Origin: Candidatus Falkowiibacteriota bacterium
GTDB taxonomy: Bacteria > Patescibacteriota > Patescibacteriia > Patescibacteriales > UBA12465
Length of the DNA stretch: 6,917 bases
NCBI GenBank assembly: GCA_026396945.1
Contig: JAPLVX010000101.1
Span: 1 to 6,917 of the forward strand
Direction: 5' to 3'
The translations under genes and the position numbers were made by a program. Below the pieces are notes generated by a model, which was given only the letters and a program-made list of their open reading frames with translations, made no database searches and was not told the DNA's origin. Below are positions 1-5,976 of the stretch, piece after piece (the stretch's first letter is position 1; each line of letters begins with the position of its first letter).

Positions 1-906
1 GGTGAATCCGGATCATTGCTGCTTGGCTATATCTTGGGTGTCTTGGCGATTATTTCCGGCGGCAAAATTGCGATTGCCCTCTTAGTAATGGGTATCCCAA
101 TCTTGGATGTGGCCTGGACGATTTGGCGCCGTTTACTGGCCGGCCACAATCCCTTTCGCTTAGCCGATAAAAAGCATTTGCATCACCGTTTATTAGCTTT
201 AGGACTAAGTCAGAGACAAACGGTTTTAGTTTTTTATGGTTTTGCCCTGGTCTTCGGTCTAAGCGGTTTGTTTCTGCAAAGTCACGGTAAGTTGCTGGCT
301 TTAATAGTATTGTTATTAATTATGTTGGCGCTGGTTATCGCTGTTTCTTATCTAAAAATTAAGAAACCATCTTTATTGTTCCACGTTTGTTGCGCTCCTT
401 GTAGCGCTTATATTAGTCGAGATATTCTGAGCCCTAATTATGGTTTAACTTTGTATTTTTATAACTCGAACCTTTGTTCCCGGGAAGAATACGCCCACCG
501 CTTGGCGAGTGTAAAAGAGTTAGCCACCCAATATAATTGGCCTTTGATAGTTGAGCCCTATGATCATATCGCTTGGCAAAAGATGACCCAGGGCTTGGCG
601 GCCGAGCCAGAAAAAGGGAAGCGTTGCGAGCTTTGTCTTGGCGACCGTTTACGCCGAACCATTACGCTGGCTCAGAAGAATAAATTTGATTTCTTTAGTA
701 CTAGCTTGTTAGTTAGCCCTTATAAAAATACCGAATTTATTAAAAAGTTTAGCCGCGATTTAGCCCTTAATTCCGGAGTAGAATTTTTAGAACTCGACTT
801 CCAAATTAATAATGGTTATTATAAGTCTCAGCAATTAGCTAAAGAGCTAGGTTTTTATCGCCAAAAATTTTGCGGCTGTGAGTATTCTTTAAAAGAGTTA
901 AAATAA
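1..906 (+). CDS. queH: Fusion: C-terminal part of MraY/WecA-like polyprenyl-phosphate sugar-1-P transferase + complete QueH (epoxyqueuosine reductase) domain; 5' partial
   Basis: The frame is open from base 1, so the true start lies upstream; the TTG at 16 is internal. With base 1 as residue 1, residues 1-118 match the end of a MraY/WecA/TagO-type transferase: GESGS (usually GDSGS), the GIPILD segment, a cytoplasmic loop with HLHHRLL, and two final hydrophobic segments (about 74-92 and 96-116). These enzymes load a sugar-phosphate onto a lipid carrier at the inner membrane. After a basic KIKK stretch, residues 122-301 form a full-length QueH domain, the enzyme that reduces epoxyqueuosine to queuosine in tRNA. 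All expected cysteine motifs are present: HVCCAPC (C130, C131, C134), RCELC (C209, C212) and FCGC (C291, C293). STSLLVSPYK and YRQ are also conserved. No stop or ATG with a ribosome site separates the two parts. Independent QueH translation from ATT 358 or TTG 376 cannot be excluded. Domain calls are firm; that the fusion is expressed as one protein is inferred. Confidence 0.88.
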   Translation, partial: GESGSLLLGYILGVLAIISGGKIAIALLVMGIPILDVAWTIWRRLLAGHNPFRLADKKHLHHRLLALGLSQRQTVLVFYGFALVFGLSGLFLQSHGKLLALIVLLLIMLALVIAVSYLKIKKPSLLFHVCCAPCSAYISRDILSPNYGLTLYFYNSNLCSREEYAHRLASVKELATQYNWPLIVEPYDHIAWQKMTQGLAAEPEKGKRCELCLGDRLRRTITLAQKNKFDFFSTSLLVSPYKNTEFIKKFSRDLALNSGVEFLELDFQINNGYYKSQQLAKELGFYRQKFCGCEYSLKELK

Positions 907-919
907 AGAGTTAAAATAA
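892..919 (+). repeat. 13-bp exact tandem duplication at the fusion gene/transpeptidase junction
   Basis: The unit aaagagttaaaat occurs at 892-904 and again at 905-917, and two further bases still match. The first copy encodes the last codons of the upstream gene, with its TAA at 904-906. The second copy is intergenic and supplies the purine-rich AAAGAG (905-910), 8 nt before the ATG at 919, a plausible weak ribosome binding site. Removing one copy would leave a TAATG stop/start overlap, so the repeat probably arose by slippage at a formerly overlapping junction. Confidence 0.8.
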
Positions 920-1497
920 TGGCCAAAATAATTTTTATTATTTTTATAAGTTTTTTCTTGGCTTTAAGCGTGCGGGCGACTTTAGATACGGACAAGGACG
1001 GTTTGAGCGATGATTTAGAAGTAAAATTTAAAACCGATATTAATAATCCGGATACCGATGGCGACGGCTATAAGGATGGTTCAGAGGTCGACTGGGGATA
1101 TAATCCGCTTGCTAAAGATAAAATTAAATTGCCTCTTCGGATTGCAATTAATTTAAAAACTCAAAAATTATTTTATCTGGTTAATGATATTGAACTTAAA
1201 CAATTTTCTATTTCTAGCGGTAAGCCCGGTCTGGCCACACCTCAAGGGAATTTTAAGATCGTAAACAAAGCTACTAAGGCTTGGTCGAAAAAATATGGTC
1301 TCTGGATGCCATTTTGGTTAGGCTTAAATCACGGCGAATTTGGTATTCATGAATTACCGATTTGGCCCAATGGTTATCGGGAAGGGAGTGACCATTTAGG
1401 CCGCCCCGTTTCTCACGGTTGCGTGCGTTTAGGCATCGGTCCAGCCGAATATTTATTTGAGCGCCTGGCCACCGGAACCGAGGTACTTATCTATTAA
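919..1497 (+). CDS. Secreted L,D-transpeptidase (YkuD domain) with N-terminal Ca-binding DxDxDG repeats
   Basis: This 192-residue protein starts with a hydrophobic signal sequence (about 3-20, possible cleavage after VRA at 20). Two thrombospondin-type-3/EF-hand-like acidic repeats follow: DTDKDGLSD at 23-31 and DTDGDGYKDG at 45-54. Such repeats bind calcium in known families. Residues about 72-192 form a YkuD catalytic domain, with TPQGNF at 107-112, GIH at 142-144 and the active-site signature SHGCVRL at 165-171. The expected nucleophile is Cys168, with His144 or His166 and Arg170 supporting it. The family cross-links peptidoglycan stems (3-3 links) or attaches proteins to the wall outside the membrane, inhibited by carbapenems rather than most penicillins. 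No LysM or other wall-binding module is present, so the acidic repeats may act as a calcium-dependent spacer. It lies 12 bp after the fusion gene, probably in the same transcript, and before a terminator. The acceptor substrate cannot be told from sequence. Confidence 0.93.
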   Translation: MAKIIFIIFISFFLALSVRATLDTDKDGLSDDLEVKFKTDINNPDTDGDGYKDGSEVDWGYNPLAKDKIKLPLRIAINLKTQKLFYLVNDIELKQFSISSGKPGLATPQGNFKIVNKATKAWSKKYGLWMPFWLGLNHGEFGIHELPIWPNGYREGSDHLGRPVSHGCVRLGIGPAEYLFERLATGTEVLIY

Positions 1498-1537
1498 AAA
1501 CAAGCCCACCGCCAGCCGGGGAAAGGTTTGTTTTTTT
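1496..1537 (+). terminator. Rho-independent-type terminator after the L,D-transpeptidase gene
   Basis: The left arm aaaaacaagcc (1496-1506) pairs with ggtttgttttt (1525-1535) over 11 bp with one G-U pair. The loop is 18 nt and a run of seven T ends at 1537. The stem is AT-rich at its base with GC pairs at the top, and it begins within the stop codon. It should end the transcript from the left block. The A run on the left arm could make it weakly bidirectional, but no opposing gene is present. Confidence 0.65.
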
Positions 1538-1556
1538 GTTTAGTCAATGATATAAT
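1528..1556 (+). promoter_or_regulatory. Extended -10 sigma70-type promoter for the lipoprotein/PDZ/pgk operon
   Basis: A perfect -10 hexamer TATAAT lies at 1551-1556, preceded by the extended -10 dinucleotide TG (1548-1549) with one base between. At exactly 17 bp upstream is TTGTTT (1528-1533), a partial -35 that matches the first half of TTGACA. Transcription would begin near 1563 and give a leader of about 87 nt before the ATG at 1650. The -35 lies inside the T tract of the preceding terminator. The call rests on motif match and position only. Confidence 0.6.
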
Positions 1557-1584
1557 ATTATAAGAATAAAAAATTATTATTGTC

Positions 1585-1605
1585 AGCGGCTTGGCCGTTA
1601 TTTTT
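1585..1605 (+). other. Small GC hairpin with T-rich tail in the 5' leader
   Basis: The sequence agcggc (1585-1590), loop ttg, gccgtt (1594-1599) can form a 6-bp stem including one G-U pair, followed directly by attttt. It resembles a weak intrinsic terminator and sits between the predicted promoter and the lipoprotein gene. It could be an attenuator, a second terminator for the upstream unit, or chance. The rest of the leader (1606-1649) is T-rich with no Shine-Dalgarno sequence, and I recognise no known riboswitch. Confidence 0.3.
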
Positions 1606-1649
1606 GGCTTTTAAAATTCATTTTTTATCATTTTTATAAATATATCTCT

Positions 1650-3989
1650 ATGTTTAAAAAATCTTTGCAGCTAACTTTGCTAATTTTAGCTCTCGCTCTA
1701 ATTTTGGGCGGTTGTTCTTGGAACCCGTTTAAGAAGAAAGCGCCGCTTAGTCCCAATAATAATGCTCCGACTCAAGTCGCTACGAGCACAGTGACGACTA
1801 GCGTTGATCAATCAAGCGTAAAAAAGTTTAGCAACCTTGATGATTTAAAGAAGTTTTTGGCCGATAACAATTCCGGTAATAATCAAGCTTATTTACGCGG
1901 TGGCGCCGGCTTAGAGATGATGACCGGTAAGGCGGCCGCTCCCGGAGTAATGGCCAATGATACGGCCGTCTCCAGCGCGCCGACTAGCGCCACGCCTGAT
2001 TATTCCTTGACCAATGTTCAGGTCGCCGGAGTTGATGAGGGCGATATAATCAAGAGTGACGGCACTTATATTTACGCTCTAGTTTATAATGATTTATATA
2101 TTATAAAAGCCGAGCCAGCGGCTGACGCCCAGGTAATTAGCAAGCTTACTTTTAAATCGCGGCCGCAAGATTTGTACATAAATGGCGACAGCTTGATAGT
2201 TTATGGCAGCGATGACCAAATTTATAATACTAAGATTTATGAAAGTTTTCGACGCCGTAATTCTTATGTTTTTTTGAAAGTTTTTGATATTAAAGATCGC
2301 AAGAGTCCGACCTTATTAAGAGATTTGGAGTTTGAAGGCGCCTATACGGATTCGCGTCTGATCGGTGATTATTTATATTTTATCACGACTAATTATAGCT
2401 ATTATGACGCAGTCGAACCGCTGATGCCGCGGGTTCTAGATAAAGGTCAGGTTATCCCGGAGAAATGCGATATTAGCGGTAATCGCTGCTATGCTCCCGA
2501 TGTTTACTACTTTAATATTCCTTATGATTCGTATAACTTTACTTCGGTCACGGCCGTTAACATTAAAGATAATAATGAGGCGATTAACGGCCAGGTTTAT
2601 CTTTTGAATGGCACTCAGAATATCTACGCTTCCAGCGATAATATTTATATAACCTACACTAAATATTTAGATGAATATGGTTTGCAGCAAGATGTTAAAA
2701 GAGATTTAGTCTATCCCCGCTTAAGCCAAGATGATAAAGATAAAATCGCCAAGATTGAGGCGAGCGAAAATTTTATTTTAAATAAAAATGAGAAGAAAGC
2801 TAAGGTCGCCCAGATTATTGATCAGTTTGTAAATTCTTTACATGACGATGAGGCCAAGGTCTTGGATGACAGCATCCAGACGACTCTAAAACAGAAGTAT
2901 GTTGAATTAGCTAAACAATTAGAACAGACTTTAATTTACAAGATCGCGATCAAGGATGGCAAAATGGATTATAAGGCTATGGGCGAGGTTAATGGCCAGG
3001 TTCTAAATCAATTTTCCATGGATGAGAATAAAGGTTATTTTCGAATCGCGACTACAAAAAATCGTTCTTGGTCTGATTTTCAAAGCACTGACCAGCAGCA
3101 ATCCTACAGTAATTTATATATTCTAGATGAAAATTTGAAAGTGGTCAGCGGTTTAGAAAATTTAGCTACAACCGAAAGGATCTATGCCGCCCGTTTTATG
3201 GGCGATCGCGCCTACGTCGTGACTTTCAGGCAGACTGATCCGATTTACGTGATTGATTTAGCTAATCCGCAAGATCCGAAAATTTTAGCCGCCCTGAAAA
3301 TCCCCGGATTTTCTACTTATATTCATCCTTATGATGCCAACGGCACTAAAATAATCGGCCTGGGTCGCGATACCGAGGAAGATGCCAATGGTAATGTTAA
3401 AGTGAAAGGCGTTAAATTGTCTTTGTTCGATTTTACTGATTTAAAAAATCCCAAAGAAACTAGCAGCTATGTAATCGGCAACCAATTTAGCGATTCGGTG
3501 GCTCTTTATGATCACAAAGCTTTCCTGTTTTCTAGGACTAAAAATTTATTGTCCATCCCGATGGCTCTAAGGGATAATACTAGTGGCGGCCCCGGACAAT
3601 TTACTTTTGGTGGCGTTCTAGTTTTTGGGATCAATAATGATAAATTTGAGTTAAAGGGGCGGATTGACCATTCGGCCGGTGGACAGTATAATCAATCTGA
3701 TTATTGGAATGGCTTTAATTATTATGACAATTCGGTCAAAAGAAGTTTATATATTAATAATGATTTGCTCACCTTTTCTAATAAATTCTTAATGATTAAT
3801 AGTTTGATCGCCGCTTCTTCGACCGAGCCCTTGCCTTTATTAAAGAAAATTGAATTAAACTCATCACCTGATACGGGGCAGATTATCGCGCCCCTTGAGG
3901 GCGGAACCCTGCAAGCGAGCCCGCCAGCGTCATCTCCTTCCAGCTCAGCCGGTAGCACCGCCTCTTCAGGAGCGGCCGTCGCCCCCTAA
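1650..3989 (+). CDS. Secreted lipoprotein with C-terminal beta-propeller domain (Beta_propel family)
   Basis: The 779-residue product begins with a lipoprotein signal peptide: positive MFKK, a hydrophobic core at 6-19, and lipobox LGGC ending at Cys22, the expected lipidation site. A Ser/Thr/Asn/Ala-rich linker leads to the hallmark TNVQVAGVDEGDIIKSDG (121-138), which opens the Beta_propel family, described as distantly related to WD-40 repeats. A second characteristic block runs from RFMGDRAYVVTF (515-526) through DPIYVIDL and IPGFSTYIHPYD (551-562) to LSLFDFTD (590-597). Between the blade regions is a charged, mostly helical insert (about 357-427), which as I recall is common in the family. 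The only cysteines besides Cys22 are 273 and 280, a possible disulfide. The tail (739-779) is a Ser/Pro/Ala/Gly low-complexity stretch. The protein should sit on the outer face of the cytoplasmic membrane. Its biochemical role is unknown; binding or scaffolding is a guess. The start lacks a Shine-Dalgarno sequence but is fixed by the signal peptide. Confidence 0.9.
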   Translation: MFKKSLQLTLLILALALILGGCSWNPFKKKAPLSPNNNAPTQVATSTVTTSVDQSSVKKFSNLDDLKKFLADNNSGNNQAYLRGGAGLEMMTGKAAAPGVMANDTAVSSAPTSATPDYSLTNVQVAGVDEGDIIKSDGTYIYALVYNDLYIIKAEPAADAQVISKLTFKSRPQDLYINGDSLIVYGSDDQIYNTKIYESFRRRNSYVFLKVFDIKDRKSPTLLRDLEFEGAYTDSRLIGDYLYFITTNYSYYDAVEPLMPRVLDKGQVIPEKCDISGNRCYAPDVYYFNIPYDSYNFTSVTAVNIKDNNEAINGQVYLLNGTQNIYASSDNIYITYTKYLDEYGLQQDVKRDLVYPRLSQDDKDKIAKIEASENFILNKNEKKAKVAQIIDQFVNSLHDDEAKVLDDSIQTTLKQKYVELAKQLEQTLIYKIAIKDGKMDYKAMGEVNGQVLNQFSMDENKGYFRIATTKNRSWSDFQSTDQQQSYSNLYILDENLKVVSGLENLATTERIYAARFMGDRAYVVTFRQTDPIYVIDLANPQDPKILAALKIPGFSTYIHPYDANGTKIIGLGRDTEEDANGNVKVKGVKLSLFDFTDLKNPKETSSYVIGNQFSDSVALYDHKAFLFSRTKNLLSIPMALRDNTSGGPGQFTFGGVLVFGINNDKFELKGRIDHSAGGQYNQSDYWNGFNYYDNSVKRSLYINNDLLTFSNKFLMINSLIAASSTEPLPLLKKIELNSSPDTGQIIAPLEGGTLQASPPASSPSSSAGSTASSGAAVAP

Positions 3990-4017
3990 TTAACCCTATT
4001 AACTCTTTATTCACTTT

Positions 4018-4779
4018 ATGAAGACCTCCAGACTTCTATTAATTCTAAGCGCCCCTTTATTATTCATTCTATTGGAATCATTTTTGCTTTGGCCCAAATT
4101 CTTGCTCGGTACTGAAATAATCGCGATTTTATGGATCCTAGGTTTAGTTCGTTATTTCGCCAGCCAGAGTTCTTTGGGCAAGAAATGGTTGCTTAATGCG
4201 CTCCTGCCGATTTTATTATATGTGTCCCTGTCTTTCAGCGCCGCGATTTTAATTAATTCTTGGTTGATTCAGGTTATCTTTATTTTCTTGCTAGTCTTCT
4301 TAATTCGCTACTTCCAAGTTTTGTATGGCTGGTTAGTCAAAAATGATCTGAAACAAATTAATCGTCTACCCAATTTTTCTCTGAGTGGCGGCTTATTAAT
4401 TATTTTTTCCGCGATTTCTAATATTTATAGCCTACAGGTCTTTGTCAGTTGGCCGACGGGGTGGTTATTTGGTTTGAGTGTACTTGTCATCGCTTTCGTT
4501 ACTTATAATAATTGGCAGGCCTGCCAATTGAATATTAAAGAAAATTTGACCCTATTCTTGGTTATTAATATTCTTCTCGCCGAAACAGTCGCCATTCTAT
4601 TTTTTTGGCCCTTTAATTATCAGGTCTTAGCGCTAATTGTGACCCTGGTTTATTATGTTCTTATAAATTGCACTCGTTTATATCTAAGTGCCGCCTTAGA
4701 TAAACGGAAGATTCAGTTATATTTAATTTTTAGCGCCGCCTTTTTTGTTTTTTTAATTCTAAGCACGCGTTGGTTTTAG
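4018..4779 (+). CDS. Polytopic membrane protein of unknown function (about nine TM segments)
   Basis: I do not recognise this 253-residue protein. It is almost wholly hydrophobic, with likely membrane segments near residues 5-24, 28-48, 57-79, 82-105, 121-144, 148-164, 176-197, 199-222 and 231-250. Short charged loops include KNDLKQINR (108-116), the most hydrophilic stretch, and ALDKRK (226-231). No catalytic motif, nucleotide-binding loop or transporter signature stands out. The gene starts 28 bp after the lipoprotein gene and ends 22 bp before the HtrA-like gene, so co-transcription is likely and it may partner one of those envelope proteins. No Shine-Dalgarno sequence precedes the ATG; the start was chosen because the basic MKTSR followed at once by a hydrophobic helix is a normal membrane-protein N terminus. 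Frame, length and TM density make it a convincing gene, but the function is open. Confidence 0.85.
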   Translation: MKTSRLLLILSAPLLFILLESFLLWPKFLLGTEIIAILWILGLVRYFASQSSLGKKWLLNALLPILLYVSLSFSAAILINSWLIQVIFIFLLVFLIRYFQVLYGWLVKNDLKQINRLPNFSLSGGLLIIFSAISNIYSLQVFVSWPTGWLFGLSVLVIAFVTYNNWQACQLNIKENLTLFLVINILLAETVAILFFWPFNYQVLALIVTLVYYVLINCTRLYLSAALDKRKIQLYLIFSAAFFVFLILSTRWF

Positions 4780-4801
4780 GCGCTGAAGAAGAAAAAAATT
4801 T

Positions 4802-5947
4802 ATGTTTAATTCCAAGAAAAATTTTTATTTATTTTTAATTTTGATAATCGGGCTTAGTTTGGCCGCCGGTATTTTGGGAGAAATTTTAAGTCGTAGTTAT
4901 TTGTTACCGGCTAGTAATATTTTTGGCAATCAAGAATTAGATCTTAACTCTTACAATAATTCTAACCTGATTATTCGCGATGCCAAGAAAGTTGTCGTTA
5001 ATCAGGATTTAAAAGTTTCCGAAACCTTCAACTCGGTCCAAGTGAGCCTCATTAAAATCTTCAAGTTGCAAACAGCCAATTCTAAAGTTAAAAAATTAGC
5101 TTATTATGATTTAGATAAAGCCTTGGCCGCCGGCTTTATTATGACCAGTGACGGCTGGGTGGCCCTCAATATCTCTCCGACCGAGTTGGAGAAAACTGGT
5201 TTTAAAAAAGAAAGCTTAAACACTTTTTTAGCCCTGGATTCTGATAAAAAAGAATACGTGATTGATTCGGTGGCGGCCAATAAAAGTTTAACTGACGTTT
5301 GGGTTTTTATTCATTTAAAGAATGTTAATAATTTGGCGGTGCGAAAGATTCTTGATTTTAGATCTTTGCAGTCGGGCCAAAGTTTATTAGTAATAAATAG
5401 CCGCGGTTCAATCTTGCCGTCTTTCTTGGTTAATAAGAGATATCCGCAAATCGTTCGGAGTAGTGATCTGAGCCAAGAAGAATTAGTCTTGGCCGATGCC
5501 CTGGGAGATGAATTCAAAAATTCTTTCATCTTTGATTTAAACGGCGACTTATTAGCTTGGGTCGATACCGCCAAAAAAATTTGGCCGGCGCAGACAATTG
5601 ATTTAAGCTGGCAAAGTTTAATGAAATCCAAAACAATTAGTTCGGCCGGGCTAGGTCTTTATTATTTAGATTTGGATAAAGTGAAATTAGTAAGTGGCGT
5701 GATTAATTATGGGGCCTTAATTTATCCCAATGAAAATGGTTTAGCCTTTAGTCCTGACTCGCCAGCCCTTAAAGCCGGGCTTAAAGTTGATGATATAATT
5801 TTACGCTTTGACAGCCAAGAACTTAGAGGTGATTTCGGTTTGTCAGAGGCGCTCGCTAATCATAAAGCGGGTGATGTGGTCACCCTTACTTATTGGCGCG
5901 CTGGTCAAGAAAAAGATCTGGATGTTAAACTAGGAGAATTAAAGTAG
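4802..5947 (+). CDS. Membrane-anchored HtrA-like protein with degenerate trypsin-like domain and C-terminal PDZ domain (probable pseudoprotease)
   Basis: This 381-residue protein has one N-terminal anchor (about 9-27), a region resembling the HtrA/DegP protease fold (about 75-260), and a PDZ domain (about 283-379). The PDZ part is clear: LGLYYL, GALIY, SPALKAGLKVDDIIL (318-334), KAGDVVTLTYWRAG, and a final VKLGEL, as in HtrA proteins. The protease part keeps landmarks but not the active site. AAGFIMTSDGWVALNIS (109-125) aligns with GSGFI-DGYILTNNHV but has Ser125 where the catalytic His should be. LTDVWVFI (163-170) aligns with TDLAVLKI and keeps Asp165. FKNSFIFDLNGDLLAWV (238-254) aligns with the GNSGGPL-G-VVGI region: Ser241 remains but the oxyanion-hole glycines are gone. 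I infer a non-proteolytic adaptor that binds peptide tails outside the membrane. A purine-rich gaagaag (4785-4791) is the likely ribosome site. It sits between the unknown membrane protein and pgk. Confidence 0.85.
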   Translation: MFNSKKNFYLFLILIIGLSLAAGILGEILSRSYLLPASNIFGNQELDLNSYNNSNLIIRDAKKVVVNQDLKVSETFNSVQVSLIKIFKLQTANSKVKKLAYYDLDKALAAGFIMTSDGWVALNISPTELEKTGFKKESLNTFLALDSDKKEYVIDSVAANKSLTDVWVFIHLKNVNNLAVRKILDFRSLQSGQSLLVINSRGSILPSFLVNKRYPQIVRSSDLSQEELVLADALGDEFKNSFIFDLNGDLLAWVDTAKKIWPAQTIDLSWQSLMKSKTISSAGLGLYYLDLDKVKLVSGVINYGALIYPNENGLAFSPDSPALKAGLKVDDIILRFDSQELRGDFGLSEALANHKAGDVVTLTYWRAGQEKDLDVKLGELK

Positions 5948-5968
5948 CTTAAATTAATAGAATTAAAG
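5935..5968 (+). repeat. 10-bp direct repeat flanking the HtrA-like/pgk junction
   Basis: The sequence agaattaaag occurs at 5935-5944, overlapping the last codons of the HtrA-like gene, and again at 5959-5968, running into the pgk ribosome binding site. The start-to-start distance is 24 bp. In such AT-rich DNA this could be chance, but it resembles the tandem duplication at 892-919 in bridging a gene end and the next gene's translation signal. Confidence 0.4.
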
Positions 5969-5972
5969 GAGG
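5965..5972 (+). promoter_or_regulatory. Strong Shine-Dalgarno sequence of pgk
   Basis: AAAGGAGG at 5965-5972 is a near-perfect anti-16S complement and the only strong one in the window. It ends just 4 nt before the ATG at 5977, closer than the usual 5-9 nt. It fixes the pgk start and suggests that pgk is translated more efficiently than its operon neighbours, whose starts have weak or no such site. Confidence 0.85.
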
Positions 5973-5976
5973 TTTT

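Noticed and set aside
16..18. TTG as the start of the transferase-QueH gene
   Set aside because: The frame is open back to base 1 and the preceding residues GESGS belong to the conserved transferase motif, so the start lies outside the window.
1498..1649. preQ1 or other known riboswitch in the intergenic region
   Set aside because: Considered because QueH is nearby, but no aptamer-like conserved sequence or pseudoknot pattern is visible, and the region is downstream of queH, in front of an unrelated gene.
3722..3958. Minus-strand open frame of 78 codons
   Set aside because: It lies wholly inside the end of the lipoprotein gene, antisense to it, and its translation has no recognisable domain. 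The low-complexity tail on the other strand explains the openness.
3990..4017. Terminator or promoter between the lipoprotein and 9-TM genes
   Set aside because: Only a short TTAA...TTAA symmetry is present, with no GC stem, T tract or -10/-35 pair; read-through is more likely.
5311..5631. Minus-strand open frame of 106 codons
   Set aside because: Antisense to the degenerate protease domain of the HtrA-like gene, with no ribosome site or protein-like motif.
4802..5947. Active HtrA/DegP serine protease
   Set aside because: The catalytic His and the oxyanion-hole glycines are not found at their expected positions, so I annotate it as HtrA-like and probably inactive.
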